Shown piece by piece: positions 8,756-16,643 of a stretch of DNA of 47,370 nt (the first letter of the stretch is position 1; each line of letters begins with the position of its first letter). A program made the translations under genes and the position numbers. The notes under the pieces are model-generated. The model was not told the DNA's origin. It worked only from the letters and a program-made list of their open reading frames with translations, and ran no database searches. Source of the stretch: Lentilactobacillus farraginis DSM 18382 = JCM 14108 (GTDB taxonomy: Bacteria; Bacillota; Bacilli; Lactobacillales; Lactobacillaceae); NCBI RefSeq assembly GCF_000583655.1, contig NZ_BAKI01000019.1, positions 1-47,370 on the forward strand. The letters are read 5' to 3'.

Positions 8756-9043
8756 ATGAAAGTTATTAATGTTGAGTTAACGGTTAAGCCGGGGATGCAA
8801 AGTGAATATGAATCTTTTATCAATAAATTGGTTCAGGGTTCTCGAGCCGAAGCCGGTAATCTAAGCTACAACCATTTCAAGAAGATCGGTGTCGACAATG
8901 AATATGAAATCATCGAACATTGGCAGGATGCCGATGCGGTTGCTGTTCACAACGAAACACCCCATTTTAAAGCCTTTCTTTCGGGGGTTGGCCACTATCT
9001 GACCAAGGACCCGGTCATTATTCGTATGGATTATCAAGAATAA
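8756..9043 (+). CDS. Antibiotic biosynthesis monooxygenase (ABM) domain protein, putative quinol monooxygenase
   Basis: A single ABM domain of 95 residues with the family pattern: N-terminal strand KVINVELTVKPGMQSEYE, helix, EAGNLSYNHFKK, then EYEIIEHWQDADAVAVHNETPHF with the typical E-W-x-x and H-x-x-x-x-H-F spacing. Such dimeric ferredoxin-like proteins (YgiN type) act on quinols or other small molecules, or bind haem; the substrate cannot be told from sequence. The ATG is chosen for its GGAGGC site. The gene is monocistronic, between two terminators. Confidence 0.85.
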   Translation: MKVINVELTVKPGMQSEYESFINKLVQGSRAEAGNLSYNHFKKIGVDNEYEIIEHWQDADAVAVHNETPHFKAFLSGVGHYLTKDPVIIRMDYQE

Positions 9044-9053
9044 TAGGACCAAT

Positions 9054-9093
9054 AAAGCCGGCTTGCACGCGAAAACATGCAAGCCGGCTTTTT
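9054..9093. terminator. Bidirectional terminator
   Basis: AAAGCCGGCTTGCA (9054-9067) pairs with TGCAAGCCGGCTTT (9078-9091), followed by T residues and preceded by A residues. It separates the convergent ABM gene and the FAD dehydrogenase gene. Confidence 0.88.
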
Positions 9094-9105
9094 CTGTTTC
9101 AGCAG

Positions 9106-10503
9106 TTAGTTAATTTTTCGTTTTGGATTTAAAATTCCCATTGGATCAAACAAATTCTTGATCTGGTGCTGTAAAACATCCACCCGATCACCTAATTCTT
9201 CATTGGTCCACTGATTCTTAGACGTACCGACAGCATGCTCACCGGAAATTGTTCCACCAAGCGCCAGTGTCTTTCTAAATAGCCGCCGAGTAGCTTCGAT
9301 AACCCTTTCAGGCGGTGTTGGCTGATCGTTCCACAACAGACTTGGGTGTAAATTACCGTCACCGGCATGCCCCGCCGTATAAATGTCGACATTCAACTCC
9401 CGGCCAACCTGGTTAATGTATTGGACCATTTCCGCCAGTTTGGAAAGTGGTACCGCCATATCTTCCATAATATAATATTTTGCATTTGAAAAGACCGCCG
9501 GCAACATATCCTGACGCAATTTAGTCAACGCCTTGGCTTTTTCGGGGTCATCTGTGATTTGAACCTGCCAAGCACCTTTTTCGGCTAAAATCTGCTTGGC
9601 GGCTGTCAGCTTTAAGTCACTGGCACTGTCGATACTGAAAATTAATAGGGATGACGCTTCACTTTGGGCATAATGCGTCTGTTCGTATTTGTCCAAGGCC
9701 TGAACGGTTTTACCATCCAATGCTTCCAACATTGATGGGTAAAGGCCGGAGTTTCGAATTGCCTTAACCCCTTCAGCCAATTTAGCCATATCATCAAAGA
9801 AGGCAATTCCGGTAATCGTCTTACCAATTGGAATCGGGAATAATTTCACCGTAATCTCCGTAACAATCCCAAGCGTTCCTTCAGAGCCGACCAACAACTG
9901 CGTCAAATCGTAACCATAGGCTTGCTTAAACGTCCGGCCGCCAAGTTTAATTTCCTGACCGTCAGTTAACATCACTTTTAATCCTAAAACAGAATCCTTG
10001 GTTGCCCCGTAACGAACACCGCTTAAGCCACCAGCATTGGTTGAAACGTTGCCGCCAATTGCCGACATGGGTTTTGATGCGGGATCCGGTGCATAAAACA
10101 TCCCCTGTTCCCGCGCTGCTTTGTCCAGGTCCTGATTAATAACGCCGGGTTCGACGACAGCCAAAGAATCGTCTTTATTGATTTCTTTAATATGATTTAA
10201 CCGGGCAACCGATAAAATAATGCCGCCATTAATACCGTCGGCCCCAATAACCGTACTGGTGTCGGCTGTTTGCGGAACTACCGGCAGGTGAAATTTCTGA
10301 GCTGTCTTAAGTACGCCACGGATATCTTCCTTGTCACCCACTGCAACGTAAGCCAGGATGTGACCGTTAATTGAACTTTCCGCATTGCCATTAGCGGTGT
10401 GTTTAGCTGCCGTTTCATCATCCACATGAATTTCGGCATGTGGGGCCTGCTTCTTTAGAAATTCAATTATTTGTTCGTCATTATAAGCTGTAAAAACTGC
10501 CAT
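9106..10503 (-). CDS. FAD-binding oxidase, D-lactate/glycolate dehydrogenase (GlcD) family
   Basis: This 465-residue FAD-linked 2-hydroxyacid dehydrogenase has the PCMH FAD-binding domain (AYVAVGDKEDIRGVLK, VPQTADTSTVIGAD, and SAIGGNVSTNAGGLSGVRYG near 150-170) and the FAD-linked oxidase C-terminal domain with AGHAGDGNLHPS and GGTISGEHAVG, which hold the catalytic His residues. It probably oxidises D-lactate or glycolate to the keto acid, passing electrons to a quinone or another acceptor. The start ATG 10503 is preferred to one six codons upstream because GGGAG precedes it. It is a single gene. It could feed pyruvate to the pyruvate oxidase nearby (inference). Confidence 0.88.
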   Translation of the reverse strand: MAVFTAYNDEQIIEFLKKQAPHAEIHVDDETAAKHTANGNAESSINGHILAYVAVGDKEDIRGVLKTAQKFHLPVVPQTADTSTVIGADGINGGIILSVARLNHIKEINKDDSLAVVEPGVINQDLDKAAREQGMFYAPDPASKPMSAIGGNVSTNAGGLSGVRYGATKDSVLGLKVMLTDGQEIKLGGRTFKQAYGYDLTQLLVGSEGTLGIVTEITVKLFPIPIGKTITGIAFFDDMAKLAEGVKAIRNSGLYPSMLEALDGKTVQALDKYEQTHYAQSEASSLLIFSIDSASDLKLTAAKQILAEKGAWQVQITDDPEKAKALTKLRQDMLPAVFSNAKYYIMEDMAVPLSKLAEMVQYINQVGRELNVDIYTAGHAGDGNLHPSLLWNDQPTPPERVIEATRRLFRKTLALGGTISGEHAVGTSKNQWTNEELGDRVDVLQHQIKNLFDPMGILNPKRKIN

Positions 10504-10816
10504 AAACTGACACTCCCTCATTCACAAGTTTAAAAATTGGTATCGAATCAATTGTCAACTCGATTTAAATTACCAACTTTAATAAATCCATTCTTAGTTT
10601 TAAAATGAATGACGCAGTTGGTCAAACATTTGCACGTTTAAATATTAAACAGGTAAGAATACTTATTACAACAACGATTATCAATACTAACTATTTATAA
10701 GTAGCCATTTCACAAGCTAATTTCTCACAATCAGCCATGCAAGTTTGCTATAATGAATTTAGAAGTTATAGAATTAAAAAGTTATAACTATCATAATTTT
10801 TAAGGAGTTGGTCAAG
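10504..10816. promoter_or_regulatory. Divergent promoter region
   Basis: For the minus-strand dehydrogenase a consensus TTGACA (10558-10553) lies 17 bases from TTTTAA (10535-10530). For the rightward gene a perfect TATAAT (10749-10754) lies about 63 bases before its ATG, with a poor -35, and AGTTATAACT, a short palindrome, lies in the leader. The remaining AT-rich sequence shows nothing else I can identify. Confidence 0.45.
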
Positions 10817-11857
10817 ATGGCAGTTAAAACAACTGTTTCAGAACTGGCGAAGTTACCTGAGATGAACGCACCGGTAATTACGCTGAATTTGAACTTAAAC
10901 AAATTGGCTTATGACGCAAATGAGCAACTTCGGGTGAAAAATATCTTGAAGCAAATTCAAAAGGAAATCGGTCCCAGCATCGAACCGTTTGTTAATGAAG
11001 CCAATGACCTCATTCGACAACAATTGCCCTATGATGGTATTACGCTGATTTCCGATCGAAGCAGCTCACATGTCTACTACCTGATTCGAACCAGTGTTGA
11101 CGAAGCTGATTATCATACTGACAACTCCATAGACTTTCTGCTGCTTTTAAATGCTGCTCCCAATACCGACTACACCCTGCTTGAGTTGAACCGTGACAAC
11201 AGTAAGCTATATCGGCTGCAAAATAAGCGAGTCAGCCCACTGGCCGTTGAAAAATATCCCTTAACTGTTCAAGACGCTTTGGGAACCGAGCTGCGCGGCG
11301 GTGAATTAAATTTCAGCGGCCGGGGTGGTCAAACGCAATATCATGGCCATAATGAAACCAGTCAGGAAAAACAAATCGATCAGGAAAGATACTACCACGT
11401 CATCGAGAACCTGTTGGCAAAAGAACCGACGTTAAAAGAGCAGCAATTTATTCTGATGGGTCTTCCCCAAAATATCAACCTTTTCAAAAAGATTAATCAG
11501 GATTTAAAGCTGGCAGCCGTTTCAATTGACCAGTCTGTCCAAAATCTGGCACCGGATAAAATTGCTGAACTGGTTAACAAGAAAGTTGACGATTACCACA
11601 ACACCCATTCAAATGAAGCCATTACCAAGACGTTCAAAGGTGAACTGTTTACTGATTTGGAAACCATTCAGAATATGTTGAATGCCAATCAGGTTCGGCA
11701 CTTATTCGTGGCTTCAAAAGATGAAATCAATCAAAATGACCCGGAGTCCTACGCTAAAATCAACACAATGATTAAGCAGGCCCTTGCCCAGGACGCCAAG
11801 GTTTCAGTCATTAAAGAGCAGCCGGAAATGCCACTGATTAGTGCAGTTAGCCACTAA
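10817..11857 (+). CDS. baeRF family protein (bacterial archaeo-eukaryotic release factor-like)
   Basis: 346 residues. It resembles the bacterial aRF1/Pelota-like proteins grouped as baeRF, closest to family 6: an N-terminal half starting VSELAKLPEMNAPVITLNLNL, a central LLELNRDNSKLYRL segment and a GGELNFSGRGGQTQYHGH loop followed by KQIDQERYYHVIENLL, then a C-terminal domain with LFVASKDEINQ. Members are thought to act on stalled or hibernating ribosomes, by comparative genomics only. The ATG at 10817 has AAGGAG upstream at nine bases. It is monocistronic and followed by intergenic repeat B. Function in this host is not established. Confidence 0.65.
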   Translation: MAVKTTVSELAKLPEMNAPVITLNLNLNKLAYDANEQLRVKNILKQIQKEIGPSIEPFVNEANDLIRQQLPYDGITLISDRSSSHVYYLIRTSVDEADYHTDNSIDFLLLLNAAPNTDYTLLELNRDNSKLYRLQNKRVSPLAVEKYPLTVQDALGTELRGGELNFSGRGGQTQYHGHNETSQEKQIDQERYYHVIENLLAKEPTLKEQQFILMGLPQNINLFKKINQDLKLAAVSIDQSVQNLAPDKIAELVNKKVDDYHNTHSNEAITKTFKGELFTDLETIQNMLNANQVRHLFVASKDEINQNDPESYAKINTMIKQALAQDAKVSVIKEQPEMPLISAVSH

Positions 11858-11896
11858 CAAATTCAAATAATTTCTTTTTAAGATAAACGTAGGAAC

Positions 11897-12076
11897 ATGG
11901 CTGAGACAAAAGTAATTTTGTCCAGCCTTTTTTGTGTTCACGATTATTACTAAGCGAAAACGTGCGCCGAATGGCAACTTCCTGCCACGTAATCAAATTA
12001 TCCAAACATTCAAGCCCCGAATATTCGGATAATTCGATTACGCTTTGGAAGTTAACCGCCTTTCGGCCCACTCTTT
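11897..12076 (+). repeat. MITE-like intergenic repeat, copy B (longest)
   Basis: The most complete copy, about 180 bases. It has the 5' block CTGAGACAAAAGTAATTTTG, a CACGATTATTAC core, GCGAAAACGTGCGC, then a long palindrome: AACTTCC (about 11976) pairs with GGAAGTT (about 12046), and CGTAATCAAATTATCC pairs with GGATAATTCGATTACG with one mismatch. It ends AACCGCCTTTCGGCCCACTC. Shorter copies keep only one arm of this palindrome. It lies between convergent genes. Confidence 0.78.
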
Positions 12077-12089
12077 AAATAAAAACGCA

Positions 12090-12869
12090 TCAAGCTTCCC
12101 GGTTCAACCGCGCACGAATTTCTGCGGCAATTTCTACCAAGCGCTTGTGATTTTGAACCTGGGCAATTTTATAACCGACAAAGTAAGGTGATGTCGCAAA
12201 TCGCGGCACAATTTTACAATAAAATCGGTCGGCCAATCGGTAAAAGAACAAGTTATAGGAAGACAAGCGGCCGCCCATATAATCCTTCAGTAAATACTTT
12301 ACAATCACGTGAACCGCATCTGCCAAAGTATCGATCTCGGCAAGCTGATTAATTGAAATGTTGATTTCAACAAAGCCAATTATCGGGTTGGTCGATAGTG
12401 TAATCATTCGCCCTTCGGTTTTATCAACCGAAACACCGGTAAAGTTTTGAATATTGACATTTTTATAAACATCGTAATCGTTAAGCCCGACAATTTGAAA
12501 ATGGGGATGTCGCAGACTACCGCCGGAAAGTGGTCCAAAATTTTTATACATAATCACGCTGGTATACTTATTCGATGAAATCAGTTTCTGCCAGCATTTA
12601 AAAGCAAACTGAAACACCCGCCGATTCTGTTCCAGTGAATATGTTGACGGGCCACCCTCATGATCGCTGGACTCAATCACAACTGTTTGAAAAGTATCTT
12701 CCAGTGTCCGAAATTTATTAACCAACCAAATTCGATCGGCTTCCTTTGCTAAAATGTTTGTTAAATGATCAACGTCACAAAAGGGACAGTAGCCCTTTGG
12801 ATGTCGAATATTTTCCGGCTTTCCCTTTGCTGCTTCGTAGTCAAACGTTAATGGTTGGTTCACAGTCAA
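12090..12869 (-). CDS. DUF4931 family protein, GalT/HIT-like
   Basis: About 259 residues, related to galactose-1-phosphate uridylyltransferases of the HIT fold. It has a zinc-type CPFC near residue 28 and the nucleotide-transferase signature GGSLRHPHFQIVG (HxHxQ-like, as HPHFQ) near 125. This fits the DUF4931 group, a GalT relative found in lactobacilli, whose substrate is not known. The start is probably TTG 12869, with AGAAGGG upstream; an overlapping GTG two codons earlier is too close to that site. It is a single gene convergent with the baeRF gene. Confidence 0.72.
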   Translation of the reverse strand: MTVNQPLTFDYEAAKGKPENIRHPKGYCPFCDVDHLTNILAKEADRIWLVNKFRTLEDTFQTVVIESSDHEGGPSTYSLEQNRRVFQFAFKCWQKLISSNKYTSVIMYKNFGPLSGGSLRHPHFQIVGLNDYDVYKNVNIQNFTGVSVDKTEGRMITLSTNPIIGFVEINISINQLAEIDTLADAVHVIVKYLLKDYMGGRLSSYNLFFYRLADRFYCKIVPRFATSPYFVGYKIAQVQNHKRLVEIAAEIRARLNREA

Positions 12870-13031
12870 ATTCACCCTTCTCTGTTATTATCTTTTATCA
12901 TTGTAAGGCTATTGAATCTTGCCGTCTACCAATCACAAATTAATCATAAATACCATTTTATGCGAAGAAGTGAAAAAAATTGTAAAATTAATGATGAACG
13001 ATAGGTTAACTTAAAGGAATGGTGAAAACGA

Positions 13032-14000
13032 ATGAACATTTTATTACTTACCTCCGGCATCACGCTGGATCAATTGTCCCATGTAATCAAAACTTTCGAT
13101 TTGTCTGCAGACAATCAATTCTACTTTAACGGTCGCTCGATGGACGACCGTAATCTGGCAGAAATGGATATTGTTTTTGGCTGGGACGCTAAAGTAATGT
13201 CAAAACTGTTAAATATGAAACACGCCAGGTTAAAATGGGTGCAGGCGTACTCTGCCGGCGTCGATTATTACCCACTAACCCAATTGGCAAACCGAAAAAT
13301 TCTCCTCTCCAACGTTAGCGGGATTCATGCCGAACCGATTGCTGAAAACGTTTTGGGGATGATTTTAAGTTTCTATCGTGGCTTACACACGGCCGCAGCC
13401 AATCAGGTCCAGCAACAATGGCAGGCCCCCAACACGCCATTAACCCTTGCTTCCGGCAAACAAATGGTTATTTTTGGAACCGGCCATATTGGCAGCCGGA
13501 TTGCCGAACTTGCGCAAGCCTTTAAAATACAGGTAATCGGCGTCAATCGTTCCGGCCATCCAGTAAAAGCGTTTCCACAAACAACCGCAATGACACAGGT
13601 TGATTCGGATTTACTCAAAAAAACAGACATTATCGTCAACGCATTGCCGCTCACTCCCGATACCAAAGGGTTTTATAATCGGGACTTCTTTAAATTGGCC
13701 GCCAATCGGCCCCTCTTTGTCAGCATTGGCCGGGGCCCGAGTACGGTAACCAATGACTTAGTTGAAGCCTTGCAAGCCGGACAATTAGGTGGTGCGGCAT
13801 TGGACGTAACCGATCCCGAACCGCTTCCAGCCGACAACCCACTTTGGACCATGCCAAACGTGATTATCACGCCACACATTTCCGGTCTGTATCAAAATTA
13901 TCTTCATGATGCCTTCGCAATCTTTGCTGAGAATCTGCACCAGTTCAAAACAACTGGCACCCTTGCCAAAAATGAAATCAATCTGAAAACCGGTTATTAA
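13032..14000 (+). CDS. D-isomer-specific 2-hydroxyacid dehydrogenase
   Basis: A 322-residue NAD(P)-dependent dehydrogenase. The Rossmann motif GTGHIGSRIAE begins near residue 149. The catalytic Arg is in SIGRGPS (about 234), the Glu in DPEPLP (about 263) and the His in TPHISG (about 282), so the active site is complete. It reduces 2-keto acids to D-2-hydroxyacids or the reverse; the substrate is not clear, and sequence outside the motifs is unlike classic D-lactate dehydrogenase. The ATG follows AAAGGAATGGTG. It is a single gene. Confidence 0.85.
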   Translation: MNILLLTSGITLDQLSHVIKTFDLSADNQFYFNGRSMDDRNLAEMDIVFGWDAKVMSKLLNMKHARLKWVQAYSAGVDYYPLTQLANRKILLSNVSGIHAEPIAENVLGMILSFYRGLHTAAANQVQQQWQAPNTPLTLASGKQMVIFGTGHIGSRIAELAQAFKIQVIGVNRSGHPVKAFPQTTAMTQVDSDLLKKTDIIVNALPLTPDTKGFYNRDFFKLAANRPLFVSIGRGPSTVTNDLVEALQAGQLGGAALDVTDPEPLPADNPLWTMPNVIITPHISGLYQNYLHDAFAIFAENLHQFKTTGTLAKNEINLKTGY

Positions 14001-14044
14001 AGAATACCGGGATTTTACGATTTCAGTACCAGCTAATCATTCAT

Positions 14045-14165
14045 GATGGCGGGGATGGGACGAAAGAAGCTGTGTGACAGGAAATTGCCTTTTGGCGTCT
14101 CCACTCGATAATAAGCATGATTAAACAAACGGGAATGATAAAATTACTTTTGTCGTCCTTGAAAA
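14045..14165 (-). repeat. MITE-like intergenic repeat, copy G (degenerate, inverted)
   Basis: Read on the minus strand this shows GACAAAAGTAATTTT, a TTATTATCGAGTG core, GGCAATTTCC and a GTGTGACAG end, the same order of blocks as the other copies but more diverged. It lies between the hydroxyacid dehydrogenase and the PTS gene. Confidence 0.55.
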
Positions 14166-14187
14166 TAAGGCTTAAATTAAATCCAGC

Positions 14188-14217
14188 AAAAAAGAGACCG
14201 ATTAGTGGTCTCTTTTT
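14188..14217. terminator. Terminator of the PTS EIIC gene
   Basis: AAAGAGACC (14191-14199) pairs with GGTCTCTTT (14207-14215), with A and T tracts on both sides, so it can act on both strands. It lies 20 bases beyond the PTS gene stop. Confidence 0.82.
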
Positions 14218-14237
14218 GTATGAAAGCATTTTTAAAA

Positions 14238-15442
14238 TTAATTGGTTGTTGCGACATTATCCGCCGGCTGTCTGTCAGCATCCCGCAAAATTTCCGAAAC
14301 TTCTTGACGACGACCGTAAAGATAGGTGACCGAAAAACTCACACTGAAACTAATTAAACAGCTGATCAAAAATGCCGGGATTGATTGGGTTGCAATACTG
14401 ATGAATCCAAGAACACTGTTTGACCCCAACGAGACAGCCAACACATGCGTTAACCCCAAATAAATTGAAGCAACCCCCGATCCAATCATAGAAGCAATAA
14501 ACGGAAATTTCAGCTTTAGATTAATACCAAACATTGCCGGTTCCGTAATTCCCAAAAGCGCCGACATACTTGCGGACGAAGCCAGGCCCCGCTGCTTTTT
14601 ATCCTTGGTCAGAAACAAAACTGCCAGTGCTGCTGCGCCCTGGGCAATATTGGAAACCGAAGCAATCGGAAAAATAAAGCTGCCGCCAGTTTTATTAACA
14701 TTTGCGATTAATTGGGTTTCAATTGCCGGAAAGCTTTGATGCAGACCAGTAATAACCAGTGGTGCGTAAAACAAACCGAGTACGCCCGTGCCGAACGCAC
14801 CGGACGTTTGGTACAGCCAAAGTAAACCGGCCGTCAAACTGTCACTGACATCGCGCATTACCGGACCAACAATTACAAAAGTTAGGATTGCAGTGACCAA
14901 AATCGTAATTAAAGGTGCAAAGGTATAATCCAAGGCTTCGGGCAGTCGCTTATGACACTGCTTTTCAATGGTTGCCAGCAGCCAGGCAACGGCCAACATT
15001 GGAATAACGGATCCCTGATAACCGGCCTGAGCAACCGGCAGCCCCAAAAAGTGCCAATAAGGCAGTTGATGATTGGCTAAAGCCGTGCTGACGTGATAAC
15101 CACTCACTAAAGCTGGTGAAACCATCATCATGCCCATGCACCGCCAAGATAGGGATTACCACCAAACCGTTTGGTGGCCGAAAAGCCAATCAGAACCGGT
15201 AAAAAAGCAAACGGTGCGTTAGCCAGCATATTGATAAACGCCGCAAATCCTTTTAACGCCGGATATGCCATAATTAACGAAGGTTTCATAAATAAATGTG
15301 GCGCCGCCAATACATTATGAAGCGCCATTAACAGCCCTGCCGCGACGATCGCCGGTATAATTGGAATAAAAATATCTGCTAGTAAATTAATAAAGTTTAA
15401 AAAGCCGGTTTTTGTCTGTTTTAAGATACGTGTTTGAATCAA
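14238..15442 (-). pseudogene. PTS EIIC, sucrose/beta-glucoside type, frameshifted and lacking EIIB
   Basis: A membrane permease of the glucose-sucrose PTS superfamily, about 401 residues when joined. Family features are NLLADIFIPIIPAIVAAGLL at the N terminus, FSATKRFGGNPYLGGA, and the conserved GITEPAMFGINLKLKFPF late in the protein. Sucrose-type enzymes normally carry a EIIB domain of about 100 residues before this; here a TTG start at 15442 follows GGGAGG, so no EIIB is present, and no EIIA, hydrolase or regulator is adjacent. Between GGA and GMMM one base is missing (GCATGGGC for GCxTGGGC), ending the first frame. It would need an EIIB from elsewhere. A cre-like site lies upstream. The sugar is not known. 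Confidence 0.8.
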
Positions 15443-15538
15443 AATAAATCCTCCCGAAAAAATGTCACTTCGGCATAGTTTACAGGTTTTTTCAGCGGAT
15501 GCAAGCTTTTTTATCAATTAATTTAAGCATTAAAGTTA

Positions 15539-15552
15539 GGAAAACGATTTCT
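15539..15552. promoter_or_regulatory. Weak cre-like site
   Basis: GGAAAACGATTTCT, read on the minus strand or as its complement, matches 12 of 14 positions of the catabolite-response consensus. It lies in the divergent space between the PTS gene and the oxidoreductase, where CcpA control of the PTS gene would be expected. Evidence is weak. Confidence 0.25.
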
Positions 15553-15659
15553 TTACTATTCTATCAAGCTCAATTTAATTGTAATTAATTGCTTTTCTAT
15601 CAGAATACATTAAACTGTAATTCGTTAACGATAACAGATTATGCTGAGGAGTGATTCTA

Positions 15660-16577
15660 ATGATTGCATTTGGATACGAACAAAATGGCGGTCCTGAAGT
15701 CTTTCAACAATATCAGGTCCCCGTCCCAGAGATTTCAGCCAACCAGCTTTTAATTAAGACCCATGCTTTTAACTTAAATAATTTTGAGCAACTGCAACGG
15801 GCCGGTAAATTTAAACCGACCGATCATCGGATTATTCCAGGCCGTGATGTTGCCGGAGTGGTTGCCCAGGTTGGCAGTGGCCTCAACGGATTTAAAATCG
15901 GTGACCGGGTTGTCGCCCACGGTCATCATGCATACGCTGAATACGCGATTGGTGAAGATACCAATACCGTTAAAATTCCTGATAACGTGACTTTCGCACA
16001 AGCTGCCGGTATCGTCACTCCTGGATTAGCTGCTTATAAAGGACTGATCTTCTTTGCCAATATCAAAAAGGGGCAAACTGTCGTTGTCAAAGGTGCTTCC
16101 GGCGGGGTTGGTTCAATTGCCGCCCAGGTAGCACTCGATTTAGGTGCCAAGGTTATCGGTGTTGGTGCCGGTCGAAACGCGGATTACGTTAAATCGTTAG
16201 GAGTTTCTCAATACGTTGCCTATGACGAACAGGATCCGGCTGAAGTCCTCGCCGACACGGCAGATGTTGTTTTTGACGCTGCGTTAAACGGCCAAGGTGC
16301 CGATAGTGATGCTCAAATCGTCAAAAGTGGCGGTCTGATTGCAGCCGTTGCCAGCGATGAACCGGCTACCGAAAAACAAATTTTCTTTAAACAAATCCAT
16401 CCCACCAGCAAAATTTCCGACACTGACGCGCTAACCGCCTTGTTGAAGCTGATGGCAGCCGAAAAACTAACTATCAAAATTGGCGCTGAGCTGCCCTTCA
16501 CTATTGATGGGGTCATTAAGGGCCATCAATTACTTGAAACCAAACATGACGGTCGAATCATCGTTATCAACGACTAA
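15660..16577 (+). CDS. NADP-dependent quinone-oxidoreductase-like dehydrogenase (zinc-independent MDR)
   Basis: A 305-residue medium-chain dehydrogenase of the quinone oxidoreductase (Qor) branch. It has the GroES-like domain (FNLNNFEQLQRAG, PGRDVAGVV near 60) and the Rossmann domain with KGASGGVGSIAAQVA near 145. The zinc-ligand cysteines of alcohol dehydrogenases are missing, as usual in this branch. It likely reduces quinones or enones with NADPH. The ATG at 15660 has GAGGAGTG upstream. It is a single gene with its own terminator. Confidence 0.85.
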   Translation: MIAFGYEQNGGPEVFQQYQVPVPEISANQLLIKTHAFNLNNFEQLQRAGKFKPTDHRIIPGRDVAGVVAQVGSGLNGFKIGDRVVAHGHHAYAEYAIGEDTNTVKIPDNVTFAQAAGIVTPGLAAYKGLIFFANIKKGQTVVVKGASGGVGSIAAQVALDLGAKVIGVGAGRNADYVKSLGVSQYVAYDEQDPAEVLADTADVVFDAALNGQGADSDAQIVKSGGLIAAVASDEPATEKQIFFKQIHPTSKISDTDALTALLKLMAAEKLTIKIGAELPFTIDGVIKGHQLLETKHDGRIIVIND

Positions 16578-16593
16578 TTAACATTAAAGTTCT

Positions 16594-16625
16594 AAAAAAG
16601 CCGGGACAGTTTGTCCCGACTTTTT
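16594..16625 (+). terminator. Terminator between convergent genes
   Basis: AAAGCCGGGAC pairs with GTCCCGACTTT (one G-T pair), loop of five, followed by a T5 run. The minus-strand reading has an A/T symmetry, so it may also end the protease transcript. Confidence 0.85.
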
Positions 16626-16643
16626 GCGTTCTGGATGAATCAA

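Noticed and set aside
11847-12071. 75-codon open frame inside repeat copy B
   Set aside because: It lies in the intergenic repeat, and the protein has low-complexity, repeat-derived sequence; other copies lack it.
14041-14329. Short open frames in both strands after the hydroxyacid dehydrogenase
   Set aside because: They run across the degenerate repeat G and the terminator hairpin; no ribosome binding sites.
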